From positions 1,922,001-1,986,000 of the forward strand of contig OZ001190.1 in the NCBI GenBank assembly GCA_963921355.3: a stretch of 64,000 nucleotides of DNA, read 5' to 3'. Position 1 is the first letter of the stretch, and each line of letters starts with the position of its first letter. The notes under the pieces were generated by a model. That model saw only the letters and a list, made by a program, of their open reading frames with translations, was not told the origin of the DNA and made no database searches. The stretch comes from CAWUEZ02 sp963921355. GTDB lineage: Bacteria > Pseudomonadota > Alphaproteobacteria > Thalassobaculales > Thalassobaculaceae. The position numbers and the translations under genes were made by a program. Below are positions 25,696 through 35,472 of the stretch, one piece after another.

Positions 25696-26400
25696 TCAGG
25701 AAAGTCCCGTGACCGGCAGCAGGGCGCCGTGAATGTCCACCGCCTCCGACGAGGCGAGGAAGGCGATCACGTCGGCCAAGTGTGATGGCGAGACCCAATC
25801 GGAGGGATCGGCGTCGGGCATTGCAGCGCGGTTCTCGGGAGTGTCGAGAATGCTTGGCAGAACGGCGTTGACCGCGATGCCCTTGTCGCGCAGTTCGGCG
25901 GACAGGCTTTCCGTGATCCGCATCACACTTGCCTTGGCGGCGCAATAGGGCCCCATCATCGCCAGGCCCCGATGGGCGGCATTCGCTCCGACGGTGACGA
26001 TCCGTCCTCTGCCGCGCGCGATCATCTCCGGCACCACCGCCTCGACCAGTGGCAGCAGGGTTCCGACATTCAGGTCCATCATCGTCTGCCAGGCCGCCGG
26101 GCCGGCCTCATGGACCGCCTGTCCCATCGCGAAGCCGCCGGCAACGGCGCAGACGACGTCGATCGGGCCGAGTTCGCCGCGGGCCGTATCGAGTGCTGCC
26201 GCCACCTCGCCGCGATCCAGCAGGTCCACCACGATCTGCTTGGGCGCTCTTGGCAGGGTCTCGGACACGGCCGCCAGGGTCTCAGCCTCACGATCCAACA
26301 GGACCATCGCCGCGCCCTCGGTCGCCATGCGTTGAGCGACCGCCCTGCCCAGATTGCCGGCGGCCCCGGAAACGACGCATACCTTGCCGTGAAAGCTCAT
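25696..26400 (-). CDS. short-chain dehydrogenase/reductase
   Basis: A 234-residue classical-type SDR. The Rossmann glycine motif is VSGAAGNLGRAVA, the core motif is CAVAGGF (usual NAG altered to VAG), the catalytic Tyr/Lys are in GPYCAAKASV, and the stabilising segment is VNAVLPSILDTPENR. The substrate is unknown. The true start is ATG 26400 (MSFHGKVCVV), and the frame runs open far upstream without family similarity. It is convergent with the alcohol dehydrogenase and divergent from the RND pump genes. Confidence 0.85.
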   Translation of the reverse strand: MSFHGKVCVVSGAAGNLGRAVAQRMATEGAAMVLLDREAETLAAVSETLPRAPKQIVVDLLDRGEVAAALDTARGELGPIDVVCAVAGGFAMGQAVHEAGPAAWQTMMDLNVGTLLPLVEAVVPEMIARGRGRIVTVGANAAHRGLAMMGPYCAAKASVMRITESLSAELRDKGIAVNAVLPSILDTPENRAAMPDADPSDWVSPSHLADVIAFLASSEAVDIHGALLPVTGLS

Positions 26401-26625
26401 GGTCCGCTCAGCCCCTGTCGTCCATGCATGACCAGCATCGGACGCGGCGCCGAGGCTGTCGATCGGCGCATTGGACCCCGACGCGCCAAGGCGCGCAACA
26501 GGCCGCGCCGTGGTGTCGGCGTGGACCGGATTGCCTCGGTGATCAGAGTGCCGGGATTGCGCTAGACTCCCATCGCGTCGCGGCGGTGTGCAGGCAGTCG
26601 AAGCCGCCGGACGTGGAGAGGTGTC

Positions 26626-27744
26626 ATGGGCGTCGGTCGTCAACTGATCATCATCGGGCTGCTGGTAGCCGTTGCGGCCACCGGCTGGGTTGCCCTGCGA
26701 CCGCAGGATGGCGAGCAGGTCGATGCCGGCGCCGGCACCCGGGCACCGAAGGCGCGGACGACCTCGGTGGTCGTCAACGAGGTGGTCTTCGACGCCGAGC
26801 GCGTTCGCGTCGAGGCGGTCGGCACCGCCAGGGCGGCCCGGTCCGCAACCCTGTTTCCGGCCACCGCCGGCGAGGTCCAGGCGATCAACTTCACGACCGA
26901 CGCCGAGGTCGCCCAAGGCGACGTGCTGCTCGAACTCGATCGGGAAGCCGAGGAACTGGCGGTCGATCTGGCCCGGGTCCGGCTGGCCGACGCCGAACGG
27001 GTGTTCGATCGATTGCAGCGGCTCAGCGCCAGCGGCGTTGCCGCGCAGGCGCGTCTCGACGAGGCGCTGACCTCACTCGAGGCGGCGCGGATCGAACTGC
27101 GTCGCTCCGAGGTCGCCCTGGCGGACCGTTTCGTCGTGGCGCCGTTCTACGGTCGGATCGGTTTGACCGAGTTCGATGTCGGTGACCGGATCGGGCCGGA
27201 ATCGGAGATCGCGACTCTGGACAGCCGTTCAACTCTGTTGGTGCGGTTCGAGGTGCCGGAAGCGTTGCTCGGACGGATTGCCGTCGACCTTGGCGTCAGT
27301 GTCGAGCCATGGTCGGGGGGCACCGATCCGGTCACCGGCACGATCGTCGATGTCGGCAGCCGTGTTTCGCCCGACAGTCGCACCTTCCCGGTGCGGGCGC
27401 GGATTCCCAATCCCGATGACCGGCTGCGCCCCGGCATGAGTTTTCGGGTCGTGCTCGACGTCGCTGGAGAGCCCCATCCCAAGGTGCCGGAAATCGCGAT
27501 CCAATGGGGCGGCGACGGTGCCTATGTCTGGATCGTTGCGGACGGTCTGGCCCGAAGGACCCCGGTGATCATCGTCCAGCGCCAGGACACCGGCGTCCTG
27601 GTCGAGGGGGCGGTCGGACCGGGCCAGCGGGTCGTGGTCGAAGGTCTGCATCGCATGCGCGACGGCGCCCGAGTCGAGATCGTCTCGCGGGCGCCGCCGT
27701 CCCAGGCTCCCATCCCGGCAGAGCTGCGGGAGGCCGGTTCTTGA
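26626..27744 (+). CDS. RND efflux periplasmic adaptor (membrane fusion protein)
   Basis: A 372-residue HlyD/AcrA-type adaptor anchored by one N-terminal helix (LIIIGLLVAVAATGWVAL). The lipoyl-like halves are ATAGEVQAINFTTDAEVAQGDVLLELD and VVAPFYGRIGLTEFDVGDRI, a short coiled hairpin lies between them, and a beta-barrel domain follows (PDDRLRPGMSFRVVLDV). It links the inner-membrane pump encoded next to an outer-membrane channel, and no channel gene is present here. The pump gene overlaps its stop by 4 bp. Confidence 0.9.
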   Translation: MGVGRQLIIIGLLVAVAATGWVALRPQDGEQVDAGAGTRAPKARTTSVVVNEVVFDAERVRVEAVGTARAARSATLFPATAGEVQAINFTTDAEVAQGDVLLELDREAEELAVDLARVRLADAERVFDRLQRLSASGVAAQARLDEALTSLEAARIELRRSEVALADRFVVAPFYGRIGLTEFDVGDRIGPESEIATLDSRSTLLVRFEVPEALLGRIAVDLGVSVEPWSGGTDPVTGTIVDVGSRVSPDSRTFPVRARIPNPDDRLRPGMSFRVVLDVAGEPHPKVPEIAIQWGGDGAYVWIVADGLARRTPVIIVQRQDTGVLVEGAVGPGQRVVVEGLHRMRDGARVEIVSRAPPSQAPIPAELREAGS

Positions 27745-30700
27745 CCCCCAGCCCGGCCAACGACCTGCCGTCGCTCAGCGTGCGGCGTCCGCTGCTGGCG
27801 CTGGTCCTCAACCTGTTGATTGCCCTGGCGGGGGTCTCCGCCATTCTGGCGGTTGAAGTGCGGGAACTTCCGAACGTTGACCGGCCGATCGTGACCGTCC
27901 GGGGCCTTCTGGACGGCGCGTCGCCCGAGACCATGGACCGGGAGGTGACCAGCCTCGTCGAGGGCGCAGTCGCCCGGGTCTCCGGTGTCCGGGAGATCCG
28001 TTCCTCCAGTGAAGAGAACAACTTCAGAATGCGGGTCGAGTTCAGCCCCGGAGCCGATCTCGACCTCGCGGCCGCCGACGTCCGCGAGGCGGTCAGCCGT
28101 GTGGAACGAGAACTGCCCGAGGCGGTCGAACAGCTCACCGTCATCAAGGCGGATGCCGATGCCAGCCCGGTCCTGCGGCTGGCGGTTGTCGGAAACGATC
28201 TGCGCGAAGACGATCTGACCCGCGTTGTCGAGAGGGACATCATCCCCGAACTGATTTCGATCGATGGCGTCGCCGACGTGACGGTGTTCGGTGACCGCCA
28301 GCGGTTGTTGCGGGTGGTTCTGGACCCGTTGCGCCTGAGCGCGTTCGGCCTGTCGGTCAGCGATGTGATCGACGTTCTGGAGGATGCGCCGTTCGATATC
28401 CCGGCCGGCAGCTTCGCGTCCGTCGACCAGGAACTGCTGGTCCGCGCCGACGCAACGGTGGAGACCGCGGCGGAGGCCGAGGCCATCGTCGTTCGCGATC
28501 CCGTGCGGATCGGCGATGTTGCCCAGGTTTTCTTCGGCCCCGAGGACGCGGAAAGCCTGGTGCGGGTCAATGGCGAACAGGTCATCGGCCTCGGGATCAT
28601 CCGGCAGGCCCAATCCAATACCATCGCCATTTCCGATCGGGTCCGGGACCGGGTCGGGATCCTGAACGAGCGGTTCACCCGGGTCGATATCGTGGTGACC
28701 TCCGACGATGCTCTGTTCATCAGCGGGTCCGTTCAGGAAGTGCTGATCAGTCTGGGGCTCGCCGTCCTGATCGTCGTGGCGACGCTCTGGCTGTTCCTCG
28801 GGTCACCGGCGGCGACCGTCATTCCCTGCCTGTCGATCCCGGTGGCGCTGATCGGATCGGTCGCCGCGATCTGGCTGCTTGGCTTCTCGATCAACATCCT
28901 CACGCTGCTGGCCCTGGTCCTGGCAACCGGGTTGATCGTCGACGACAGCATTGTGGTGCTGGAGAACATCCAGCGCCGCCGCGCCCAATCCCTGGGCGCG
29001 CGGGCGGCGGCTGTTCTCGGTTCCCGACAGGTGTTCTTCGCCGTCGTCGCGACGACGGCGACGCTGATCTCCGTGTTCGTTCCGATCTCGTTCCTGCCGA
29101 GCACGGCGGGCCGCCTGTTCCGGGAGTTCGGCTTCGTGCTGGCGACCGCCGTGCTGATCTCTTCGTTCGTCGCGCTGACGCTGGTTCCGGCGCTGGCCGC
29201 GCGGCTGGGGACGCCGAGCAAGGGCGGCGGCATTCGCCGCCCGATCAGCGCGATCGGGGATCGACTGGCGCGGTTCTACGGATGGAGCCTGCGAGCCGTT
29301 CTGGCGGCACCTCTGGTCACGGCGGCGGTTGCGATCGGGGCGGCCGGCGGGGCCTGGCTGGCCTTCCAAAACCTGGACCGGGAACTGATCCCGTCCGAGG
29401 ATCGGGGCCTCGTCTTCGTGTTCGGAACCGGTCCAGACGGTGTCGGGCTCGGCTACAGTGATCGCCAGGCCCAGCAGATGGAGTCCGTCCTGCTGCCCTA
29501 TCTCGACAGCGGGGAGATCGGGTCGCTCTACACCATTGCCGGGCGCTGGGACCTCAACCGGGTCTTTATCTCCGCACCCCTGGCGCCCTGGGACGACCGC
29601 GACCGGTCACAACAGGAGATCATGGCCGAGTTGCGGCCCCAGATGAACGCGATCCCCGGATTGCGCATCCGGGTCTACGGCTCAAACAGCCTCAACCTGC
29701 GGGGAGCCGGCGGCGGCCTCGAAGTGGCGCTCGTCGGCAACGACTATCTGCGGCTCTACGAGGCGGCGCAGACCCTGTCGCGCAAGATCGACGACACCAT
29801 CCCGTATCTGTCGGATATACGGATCTCCTACCAGCCGACCCAGCCGCAGCTGTCCGTGCGGGTCGACCGGCGGCGGGCGTCGGACCTTGGGATTCCCCTC
29901 GACGATCTTGCGGACACCCTGCGGGTGATGATCGACGGTTACGACGTGGCGGACCTCAACGTCAGGGATGAGTCGATCCCGATCCAACTGGAGGCGAAAG
30001 GGGGCGCGATCGACGATCCCAGCGATCTGGTCAATCTGTACGTGCGCACCGATGGCGGGTCCCTGGTGCCGATCTCCAGTCTGGTCAGTCTGCGGGAGGA
30101 GGGCGTGGCCGCGGAACTGGATCGGCATGTGCAGCGCCGGGCGGTCGAGATCGACGCCGATGTCGACCCGTCGGTGCCGTTGCAGACGGCCATCGCCGCG
30201 GTGCAGGCCTTGGCCAAGGAAGTCCTCGACGACGACACGGATCTGATCCTGCTCGGCGAGGCCGAGGCCCTGGAGGAGGCCGAGCGCGAGGTCCTGATCA
30301 CCTACGGGATCGCCATTCTGGTGGTCTTCCTGGTCCTGGTCGCCCAGTTCGAAAGTGTGACCAGTGCCGCCATCGTCGTGATCACTGTGCCGTTCGGCAT
30401 CGCCGCGGCGGTCTACGCCCTGCTGCTCACCGGAACGTCGGTGAACATCTACAGCCAGATCGGCCTGGTGATGATGATCGGTCTGATGGCGAAGAACGGG
30501 ATTCTGGTGGTCGAGTTTGCCGACCAGCTGCGGGACCGGGGCCTGGGTGTGCGTGCGGCGGTGGAACAGGCCGCGGTCGTTCGGCTCCGCCCGATCGTCA
30601 TGACGATGATCTCAACTGTGCTCGGCGGCCTTCCGCTGATTCTCAGCACCGGGCCGGGAGCCGAGGCCCGGTCGGCCATCGGCTGGGTGGTTTTCGGCGG

Positions 30701-30890
30701 TCTCGGCCTAGCTGCCGTGTTCACGTTGTATCTGACACCGGTTGTGTATCTCGCTCTGGCCCGGCTGTCGCCGGCGAGGGCGCGGTCGGCGCGCCGGCTC
30801 GCGCGCGAACTGGCCCGTGCGGACACCCTGGATACCGAAGGCCGCATGCAACGCAAAGTGGCGTCCGGCCCGAACGCGTCTCCGGGTTGA
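27741..30890 (+). CDS. RND family efflux transporter permease
   Basis: A 1049-residue inner-membrane proton-driven pump of the AcrB/MexF class. The TM4 proton-relay motif GLIVDDSIVVLENIQRR with paired Asp and the TM10 Lys in IGLMAKNGILVVEFA are intact. The two large periplasmic loops follow TM1 and TM7 as expected. The start is TTG 27741, which overlaps the adaptor stop (TTGA) and has GGGAGG 8 bp upstream. The sequence upstream of it in this frame is antisense-like noise. The substrate is unknown. Confidence 0.92.
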   Translation: MTPSPANDLPSLSVRRPLLALVLNLLIALAGVSAILAVEVRELPNVDRPIVTVRGLLDGASPETMDREVTSLVEGAVARVSGVREIRSSSEENNFRMRVEFSPGADLDLAAADVREAVSRVERELPEAVEQLTVIKADADASPVLRLAVVGNDLREDDLTRVVERDIIPELISIDGVADVTVFGDRQRLLRVVLDPLRLSAFGLSVSDVIDVLEDAPFDIPAGSFASVDQELLVRADATVETAAEAEAIVVRDPVRIGDVAQVFFGPEDAESLVRVNGEQVIGLGIIRQAQSNTIAISDRVRDRVGILNERFTRVDIVVTSDDALFISGSVQEVLISLGLAVLIVVATLWLFLGSPAATVIPCLSIPVALIGSVAAIWLLGFSINILTLLALVLATGLIVDDSIVVLENIQRRRAQSLGARAAAVLGSRQVFFAVVATTATLISVFVPISFLPSTAGRLFREFGFVLATAVLISSFVALTLVPALAARLGTPSKGGGIRRPISAIGDRLARFYGWSLRAVLAAPLVTAAVAIGAAGGAWLAFQNLDRELIPSEDRGLVFVFGTGPDGVGLGYSDRQAQQMESVLLPYLDSGEIGSLYTIAGRWDLNRVFISAPLAPWDDRDRSQQEIMAELRPQMNAIPGLRIRVYGSNSLNLRGAGGGLEVALVGNDYLRLYEAAQTLSRKIDDTIPYLSDIRISYQPTQPQLSVRVDRRRASDLGIPLDDLADTLRVMIDGYDVADLNVRDESIPIQLEAKGGAIDDPSDLVNLYVRTDGGSLVPISSLVSLREEGVAAELDRHVQRRAVEIDADVDPSVPLQTAIAAVQALAKEVLDDDTDLILLGEAEALEEAEREVLITYGIAILVVFLVLVAQFESVTSAAIVVITVPFGIAAAVYALLLTGTSVNIYSQIGLVMMIGLMAKNGILVVEFADQLRDRGLGVRAAVEQAAVVRLRPIVMTMISTVLGGLPLILSTGPGAEARSAIGWVVFGGLGLAAVFTLYLTPVVYLALARLSPARARSARRLARELARADTLDTEGRMQRKVASGPNASPG

Positions 30891-31157
30891 ATTTCCCGAC
30901 GATCTAAACTGGCGGTGATGGATCAAGCGAATGATCATTTGAACATGATCGAAGGGCTGTTTCTATCTGCATAAAATTACGTGGTTTTTGGTTCTGTCCG
31001 GGAAATCAGCTGTCCGGTATTGAGCGGGTATTTTGGTAAAATTTGTCATAAAGGTTTAAACTTTTGGATGCTAGATTCTATTGTTAATCAACTTTTAAGA
31101 CGCACCGTTTAGACCACTGCGCCGGAACGTTTACTTTTGTGGACAGAGGAGGGATCC
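30891..31157. other. AT-rich promoter region of the chemoreceptor gene
   Basis: A 267-bp gap with markedly lower GC than its flanks, especially 30940-31125. It must hold the chemoreceptor promoter. No clear terminator for the RND pump and no clear -35/-10 or flagellar sigma28 pair could be picked out by eye. Confidence 0.4.
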
Positions 31158-33467
31158 ATGAAGGGACGGCGCAATCCGCTCAACAATCTGCCGCTTGCCG
31201 GCAAGGTTTATGGCGGTTTTGGACTGTCGATGCTGTTTTTGGCCGGCCTTGCCGGCCTGTCGGTCTGGGGTCTGACCCGGGCCGTGGACAGCCTGAAGAT
31301 CTATGAGGAACTGGCGACCCAGAAGACGCTGCTGATCAAGGAGATCGGCGACGATGTCCGCGACATGCGTCTCGCGGTCATGAAATTCCGGGTCAAGCAG
31401 GACCCGGCGGCGATCGCCGGTGTCGAAGAGGCGGTCGCCAAGGCGCTCGGCAAGCGCGACGCGGCGGAGGCGGCCATCACAGATCCGTCGCAGGTTGAGA
31501 TTCTTCAGGGCCTGATCGCCGGCATCCAGCAATACGGTGAGCGCTTCACGGCCGCTGTCGCCTTGCAGGACCAGCGCAACGAGGTCGTGCTCGGCACCCT
31601 TGACCGGATTGGCCCGGCCGTCCGCAAGGACATTACCGAGATCATGGAGACCGCTTACCAGGATGGCGACGCGACGGCGGCCTACTATGCCGGCGTGGTG
31701 CAGAAGCACCTCATGCTGGGCCGTCTCTATGCGAGCAAGTTCCTGATCACCAATGAACCGAGCGACGGCGACCGTGCCAAGACCGAACTGGCGGACGCCA
31801 TCGGTGGCATCGATGCCCTGCTCGTCGAGTTGCAGAACCCGCGGCGGCGCGAACTGGCGGAGGGTGCGCGTGTTCAGATCACCGACTACACGGCGGCCTT
31901 TGAGCGGACCCAAGCGATCATTCTGGATCGCAACGCAATCCTGATCGGCGAACTGGACGCGATCGGACCGCGCCTGCTGGGTCAGGTGACGGGTCTGATC
32001 GACTTCGCCCTGCAGGTTCAGACCGAGACCAGCGCCGCGGTTTCCGGCGATATCGCGGAATTGCAGCGCAATACGGTCATCGCGGCGGTCATCGCCCTGG
32101 TGGTCGGCATTCTCTGCGCTTTCCTGATCGCGCGCGCCATCGTCGTCCCGATCCGGGCGGTCACCGGGTACATGGGCCGGCTCGCCGACGGCGACACCGA
32201 TTTCCAGAACCGGCAGGACGACCGGGACGATGAGATCGGTAAGATGATGATCGCCCTGAAGAGCCTGAAGGAGACGGTGCGCAAAGCCTTCACCCAGGCG
32301 CAGATGATCGAGGAGATGCCGGCCGGCGTCATGGTGGCCGACGCGTCGGCATCATCGACCGTCACCTACCTCAACAAGGAGGCCCGTCAGGTCCTCAAGC
32401 GGGTGGCGACGGCCCTGCCGGTCGGCCCCGATGACGTGGTTGGCTCCTCGGTGACCCGTCTCCACGAGACGTTGAGCGAGAACCGGGAAGTCTTCCAGAA
32501 CCCGGGACAGTTGCCGTGGAACGCGACGATCTCGATCGGCAGCGAAAAGCTGGCGATCCAGGCATCGGCCGTGCTGGACAACAAGGGCGAGTTCGTCGGT
32601 CCTATGTTCGCGATCACGGTGGTGACCGAGCGTGAGCGGATGGCCAACGACTTCGAGGAGAACGTGAAAGGCACGGTCGATAACCTGACCACCGCGTTCT
32701 CCGAGATGAGTGCGAAGATGCGGTCGATGGTGGACGGTGCGCGCCATACGGTGGATCAGTCGATCAGCGTGGCCTCCTCGGCCGAGCAGTCGAGCCAATC
32801 GGTTCAGACGGTGGCCGCAGCCTCGGAGGAGCTGGCGAGTTCCATCGACGAGGTCGGCAGCCAGGTCTCGACCGCGGCCGGCATGGCCCGCCAGGCCCTG
32901 GAATCCGGCACCGACGCCTCGGCCAAGGTCGAATCCCTGGCGGAAATCGCCCAGCAGATCGACCAGGTGGTCAATCTGATCTCCGAGATCGCCGCCCAGA
33001 CCAACCTGCTGGCGTTGAACGCGACGATCGAAGCGGCCCGCGCCGGCGAGGCCGGCAAGGGCTTCGCGGTGGTCGCCGAGGAGGTCAAGAGTCTGGCCGG
33101 TCAGACGGCAAGCGCCACCCAGAGCATCGCCGAGCAGATCCAGGCGATGCAGGCGGCGACCAACTCGACAGTGTCGGCGTTCGGCAATGTCAGCCGTGTG
33201 GTCGAGGAGATGAACGAGGTGTTCGCCGCGGTTGCGGCGGCGGTTGAGGAGCAGACCGCAGCAACCTCCGAGATCAGCAACTCGGCCCAGCAGGCCTCGT
33301 CCGGGACCGCCGAAGTCTCCCAGAGCATCGTCGGCGTCAAGGATGCCAGCACCCGCAATGGTGACGATGCCGAAGAGCTGTTGCGCGAGACCGAGCGGCT
33401 GGGCGAGGCGGCAGAAACCCTCGGCGGTGCTGCCGACCGGTTCCTGGCGACGGTGCGCGCCGCCTGA
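31158..33467 (+). CDS. methyl-accepting chemotaxis protein
   Basis: A 769-residue chemoreceptor. The order is: TM1 (VYGGFGLSMLFLAGLAGLSV), a long all-helical periplasmic ligand domain (about 250 residues, HBM-like), TM2 (AAVIALVVGILCAFLIARAI), HAMP (VVPIRAVTGYMGRLADGDTD), a PAS-like segment (MIEEMPAGVMVADASAS) and the signalling tip with LLALNATIEAARAGEAGKGF. The C-terminus ends ATVRAA without a CheR-binding pentapeptide. The start is chosen at ATG 31158 because GAGGAGGG lies just upstream. It stands alone and is followed by a strong terminator. Confidence 0.92.
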   Translation: MKGRRNPLNNLPLAGKVYGGFGLSMLFLAGLAGLSVWGLTRAVDSLKIYEELATQKTLLIKEIGDDVRDMRLAVMKFRVKQDPAAIAGVEEAVAKALGKRDAAEAAITDPSQVEILQGLIAGIQQYGERFTAAVALQDQRNEVVLGTLDRIGPAVRKDITEIMETAYQDGDATAAYYAGVVQKHLMLGRLYASKFLITNEPSDGDRAKTELADAIGGIDALLVELQNPRRRELAEGARVQITDYTAAFERTQAIILDRNAILIGELDAIGPRLLGQVTGLIDFALQVQTETSAAVSGDIAELQRNTVIAAVIALVVGILCAFLIARAIVVPIRAVTGYMGRLADGDTDFQNRQDDRDDEIGKMMIALKSLKETVRKAFTQAQMIEEMPAGVMVADASASSTVTYLNKEARQVLKRVATALPVGPDDVVGSSVTRLHETLSENREVFQNPGQLPWNATISIGSEKLAIQASAVLDNKGEFVGPMFAITVVTERERMANDFEENVKGTVDNLTTAFSEMSAKMRSMVDGARHTVDQSISVASSAEQSSQSVQTVAAASEELASSIDEVGSQVSTAAGMARQALESGTDASAKVESLAEIAQQIDQVVNLISEIAAQTNLLALNATIEAARAGEAGKGFAVVAEEVKSLAGQTASATQSIAEQIQAMQAATNSTVSAFGNVSRVVEEMNEVFAAVAAAVEEQTAATSEISNSAQQASSGTAEVSQSIVGVKDASTRNGDDAEELLRETERLGEAAETLGGAADRFLATVRAA

Positions 33468-33497
33468 TCGGCCGCGCCGGCAACCAAGCAAACACAA

Positions 33498-33522
33498 GGG
33501 AGCCCCACCGGGGCTCCCTTTT
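33498..33522. terminator. Rho-independent terminator between convergent MCP and nicotinamidase genes
   Basis: A perfect 9-bp stem GGGAGCCCC/GGGGCTCCC with loop ACC is followed by TTTT on the plus strand. On the minus strand the stem is followed by TTGTGTTTG, so it may also serve the nicotinamidase gene. Confidence 0.9.
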
Positions 33523-33537
33523 CGATTTCCGGGATCG

Positions 33538-34176
33538 TTAGCCGAGCAGCCCTTCGGCGGTGACGACGTGGGCGCCGGCATCCGCTACCGCCGCCATCGC
33601 AGCGGCCAGGGATCCGTCCAGGTCGATGGCCAGGCAGGCATCCTCGATCAGCACGGCGTCGAACCCGGCGGCGCGCGCGTCGAGAACCGACCAGGCGACG
33701 CAGAAATCGGTGGCGAGGCCGGCAAAGAACAATCGCTCGAACCCGCGGTCGCGCAGGTAGCCGGTGAGCCCGGTCACGGTCGTGCGGTCATTCTCGACAA
33801 AGGCCGAGTAGGAATCGATCTCCCGGCGAAACCCCTTTCGCAGAATGAGATCGCAGCGATCGGTCTCAAAGCCATCGTGGAACGCGGCTCCGGCCGTCCC
33901 CTGGACACAATGGTCGGGCCACAGGGTCTGGCTGCCATATGGCATCTCCACGGTCTCAAAAGGGGATCGCCCGGGATGCACCGAGGCGAAGGATCCGTGA
34001 TCCGCCGGATGCCAGTCCTGGGTGGCCACGACGTGGGCGAACCGCCGGCAGAGCGCGTTGATCACCGGGACCACCTCGTCGCCGTGGGCTACGGCCAGAT
34101 TGCCGCCGGGCATGAAGTCGTTCTGTACGTCAACAGCGATCAGGCAGTCGCTGTTCCGGATGGGCTGGATGGTCAT
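33538..34176 (-). CDS. pncA: nicotinamidase (PncA)
   Basis: A 212-residue isochorismatase-fold amidase that turns nicotinamide into nicotinate for NAD salvage. The triad Asp is in VDVQNDFMPGG, the Lys in ILRKGF, and the nucleophilic Cys in LATDFCVAWSV. The metal-binding motif is TQDWHPADHGSF. Length and motifs are typical. It stands alone, convergent with the chemoreceptor gene. Confidence 0.92.
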   Translation of the reverse strand: MTIQPIRNSDCLIAVDVQNDFMPGGNLAVAHGDEVVPVINALCRRFAHVVATQDWHPADHGSFASVHPGRSPFETVEMPYGSQTLWPDHCVQGTAGAAFHDGFETDRCDLILRKGFRREIDSYSAFVENDRTTVTGLTGYLRDRGFERLFFAGLATDFCVAWSVLDARAAGFDAVLIEDACLAIDLDGSLAAAMAAVADAGAHVVTAEGLLG

Positions 34177-34245
34177 GGCGCCGAATCGTTGAATTGAGGA
34201 CCAACCCAGTCTGGCGGTCTGTCGGTCGAGGTCAACCGACTGTGC

Positions 34246-34917
34246 TTATTTCCCAGCCTTGAAGAGCCAGCCCAGCAGTATGGTCGCGATCAAAGCGCCG
34301 ACGACTTGTGCGGCGATGAAGGGGGCGACATGGGCCGGCTCGATACCGCTGAACGTATTGGTCAGTGACCGGGCGATGGTCACGGCCGGATTGGCGAAGG
34401 AGGTTGAGGCAGTGAACCAGTAGCCCGCGGTGATGGCGAGGCCGACAGCATAGGGAACAGCTTCGGAGCGCCATCGCAGAGCGCCCAGGATGGCCGCGAG
34501 CAGGCTGAAAGTCGCGACCGCCTCCGACAGCCATTGCGCTGGTCCGGTGCGGGCTTTTGCCGAGATCTGCATGATATCGAGCTCGAACATGGCGTGAGCC
34601 AACCAGGCACCGACGATGCCGGCCAGCACCTGAACGCCGATATAGGCGAGCGAGTCGCCGGTGCTGATCTCGCCGCGAACCCGAAATGCGAGCGTCACCG
34701 CTGGATTGAAGTGGGCGCCCGACACCGGTCCGAACACCTGGATCAGCACCACAAGGATGGCGCCGGTGGCGATGGTGTTGCCGAGCAGGGCGATGGCAAC
34801 GTTTCCGCCAGCGAGGCTCTCGGCCATGATTCCGGAGCCGACAACCGTGGCCAGCAGCATAGCGGTCCCGACCGCCTCGGCCACGAGACGGCGTGGCAGC
34901 CCGAATTCCTGGTGCAT
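34246..34917 (-). CDS. aqpS: aquaglyceroporin-like MIP channel (AqpS type)
   Basis: A 223-residue six-helix channel with both NPA boxes intact: SGAHFNPAVTLAF and TSFANPAVTIARS. It follows arsR by 105 bp on the same strand. In Sinorhizobium meliloti the AqpS channel encoded in an ars operon lets arsenite leave the cell. The ArsR and GAPDH/ArsJ neighbours here support an arsenic role. Water or glycerol transport cannot be ruled out by sequence alone. Confidence 0.8.
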   Translation of the reverse strand: MHQEFGLPRRLVAEAVGTAMLLATVVGSGIMAESLAGGNVAIALLGNTIATGAILVVLIQVFGPVSGAHFNPAVTLAFRVRGEISTGDSLAYIGVQVLAGIVGAWLAHAMFELDIMQISAKARTGPAQWLSEAVATFSLLAAILGALRWRSEAVPYAVGLAITAGYWFTASTSFANPAVTIARSLTNTFSGIEPAHVAPFIAAQVVGALIATILLGWLFKAGK

Positions 34918-35022
34918 TGTGTGGGAGCCTTTTCGCTCTTCGTGGTGGTGCCGATACCGTCCAGCCGTGCCTGCTGTGTCAACCGGTCCAGCTCTTGGAC
35001 CCCGGGTCCTCGATCGGCCACA

Positions 35023-35376
35023 TCACTCTGCGGACTCCTCGTCCGATTCGCAGATGGTGGCCGCGCTTGCCAACGCGCCGCAAAACTCGGGAAGTCCACC
35101 GCAACAGTCTTCGGTCAGGAATGTCAGGAGCTGGCGCATGCCGTCTATCTCGACGGCGTAGAAGATGTGCCGCCGCACCCGCCAGGATCTCAGCAAGCCG
35201 GCTCGCTCCAGCAGCGAGACGTGAAACGACACATTGGACGGCGTGAGGCCCAGGCGTTCTCCGATCTCGCCGGCGGATCGGCCGGACGGTCCCGCCTGAA
35301 TCAACAGGCGGAACACCCGCATTCGGTGTTCCTGAGCCAGCGCGGACAGCGCCTTTATCGCGTGCTTCTCATCCAT
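35023..35376 (-). CDS. arsR: ArsR family arsenic-responsive repressor
   Basis: A 117-residue winged-helix repressor. DNA-binding region: AGEIGERLGLTPSNVSFHVSLLERAGLLRS. Near the C-terminus CCGGLPEFC gives two adjacent Cys and a third seven residues on, like the As(III) site (Cys95/96/102) of Acidithiobacillus ferrooxidans ArsR. It heads the arsR-channel unit and faces the GAPDH-arsJ unit. Its start lies within the candidate operator, which suggests autoregulation. Confidence 0.9.
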   Translation of the reverse strand: MDEKHAIKALSALAQEHRMRVFRLLIQAGPSGRSAGEIGERLGLTPSNVSFHVSLLERAGLLRSWRVRRHIFYAVEIDGMRQLLTFLTEDCCGGLPEFCGALASAATICESDEESAE

Positions 35377-35402
35377 TTTAATAATTCAAGTATCATTAAA
35401 AT
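35375..35402. promoter_or_regulatory. candidate ArsR operator
   Basis: ATTTTAAT (35375-35382) and ATTAAAAT (35395-35402) are perfect 8-bp inverted arms separated by 12 bp, in an AT-rich island between arsR and the GAPDH gene. The left arm overlaps the arsR start codon. Binding here would control both divergent units. Confidence 0.55.
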
Positions 35403-35472
35403 TACATAATTCCCAGCACGGAAACGCAGTATGCTTGGTCGTTGTTACAGAATTTCGAACGTGGGGAGCGGA

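Noticed and set aside
26401..26916. Extension of the SDR gene to 26916
   Set aside because: The SDR N-terminus is at 26400. The extra 172 codons are low-complexity and cover the promoter region shared with the RND adaptor gene.
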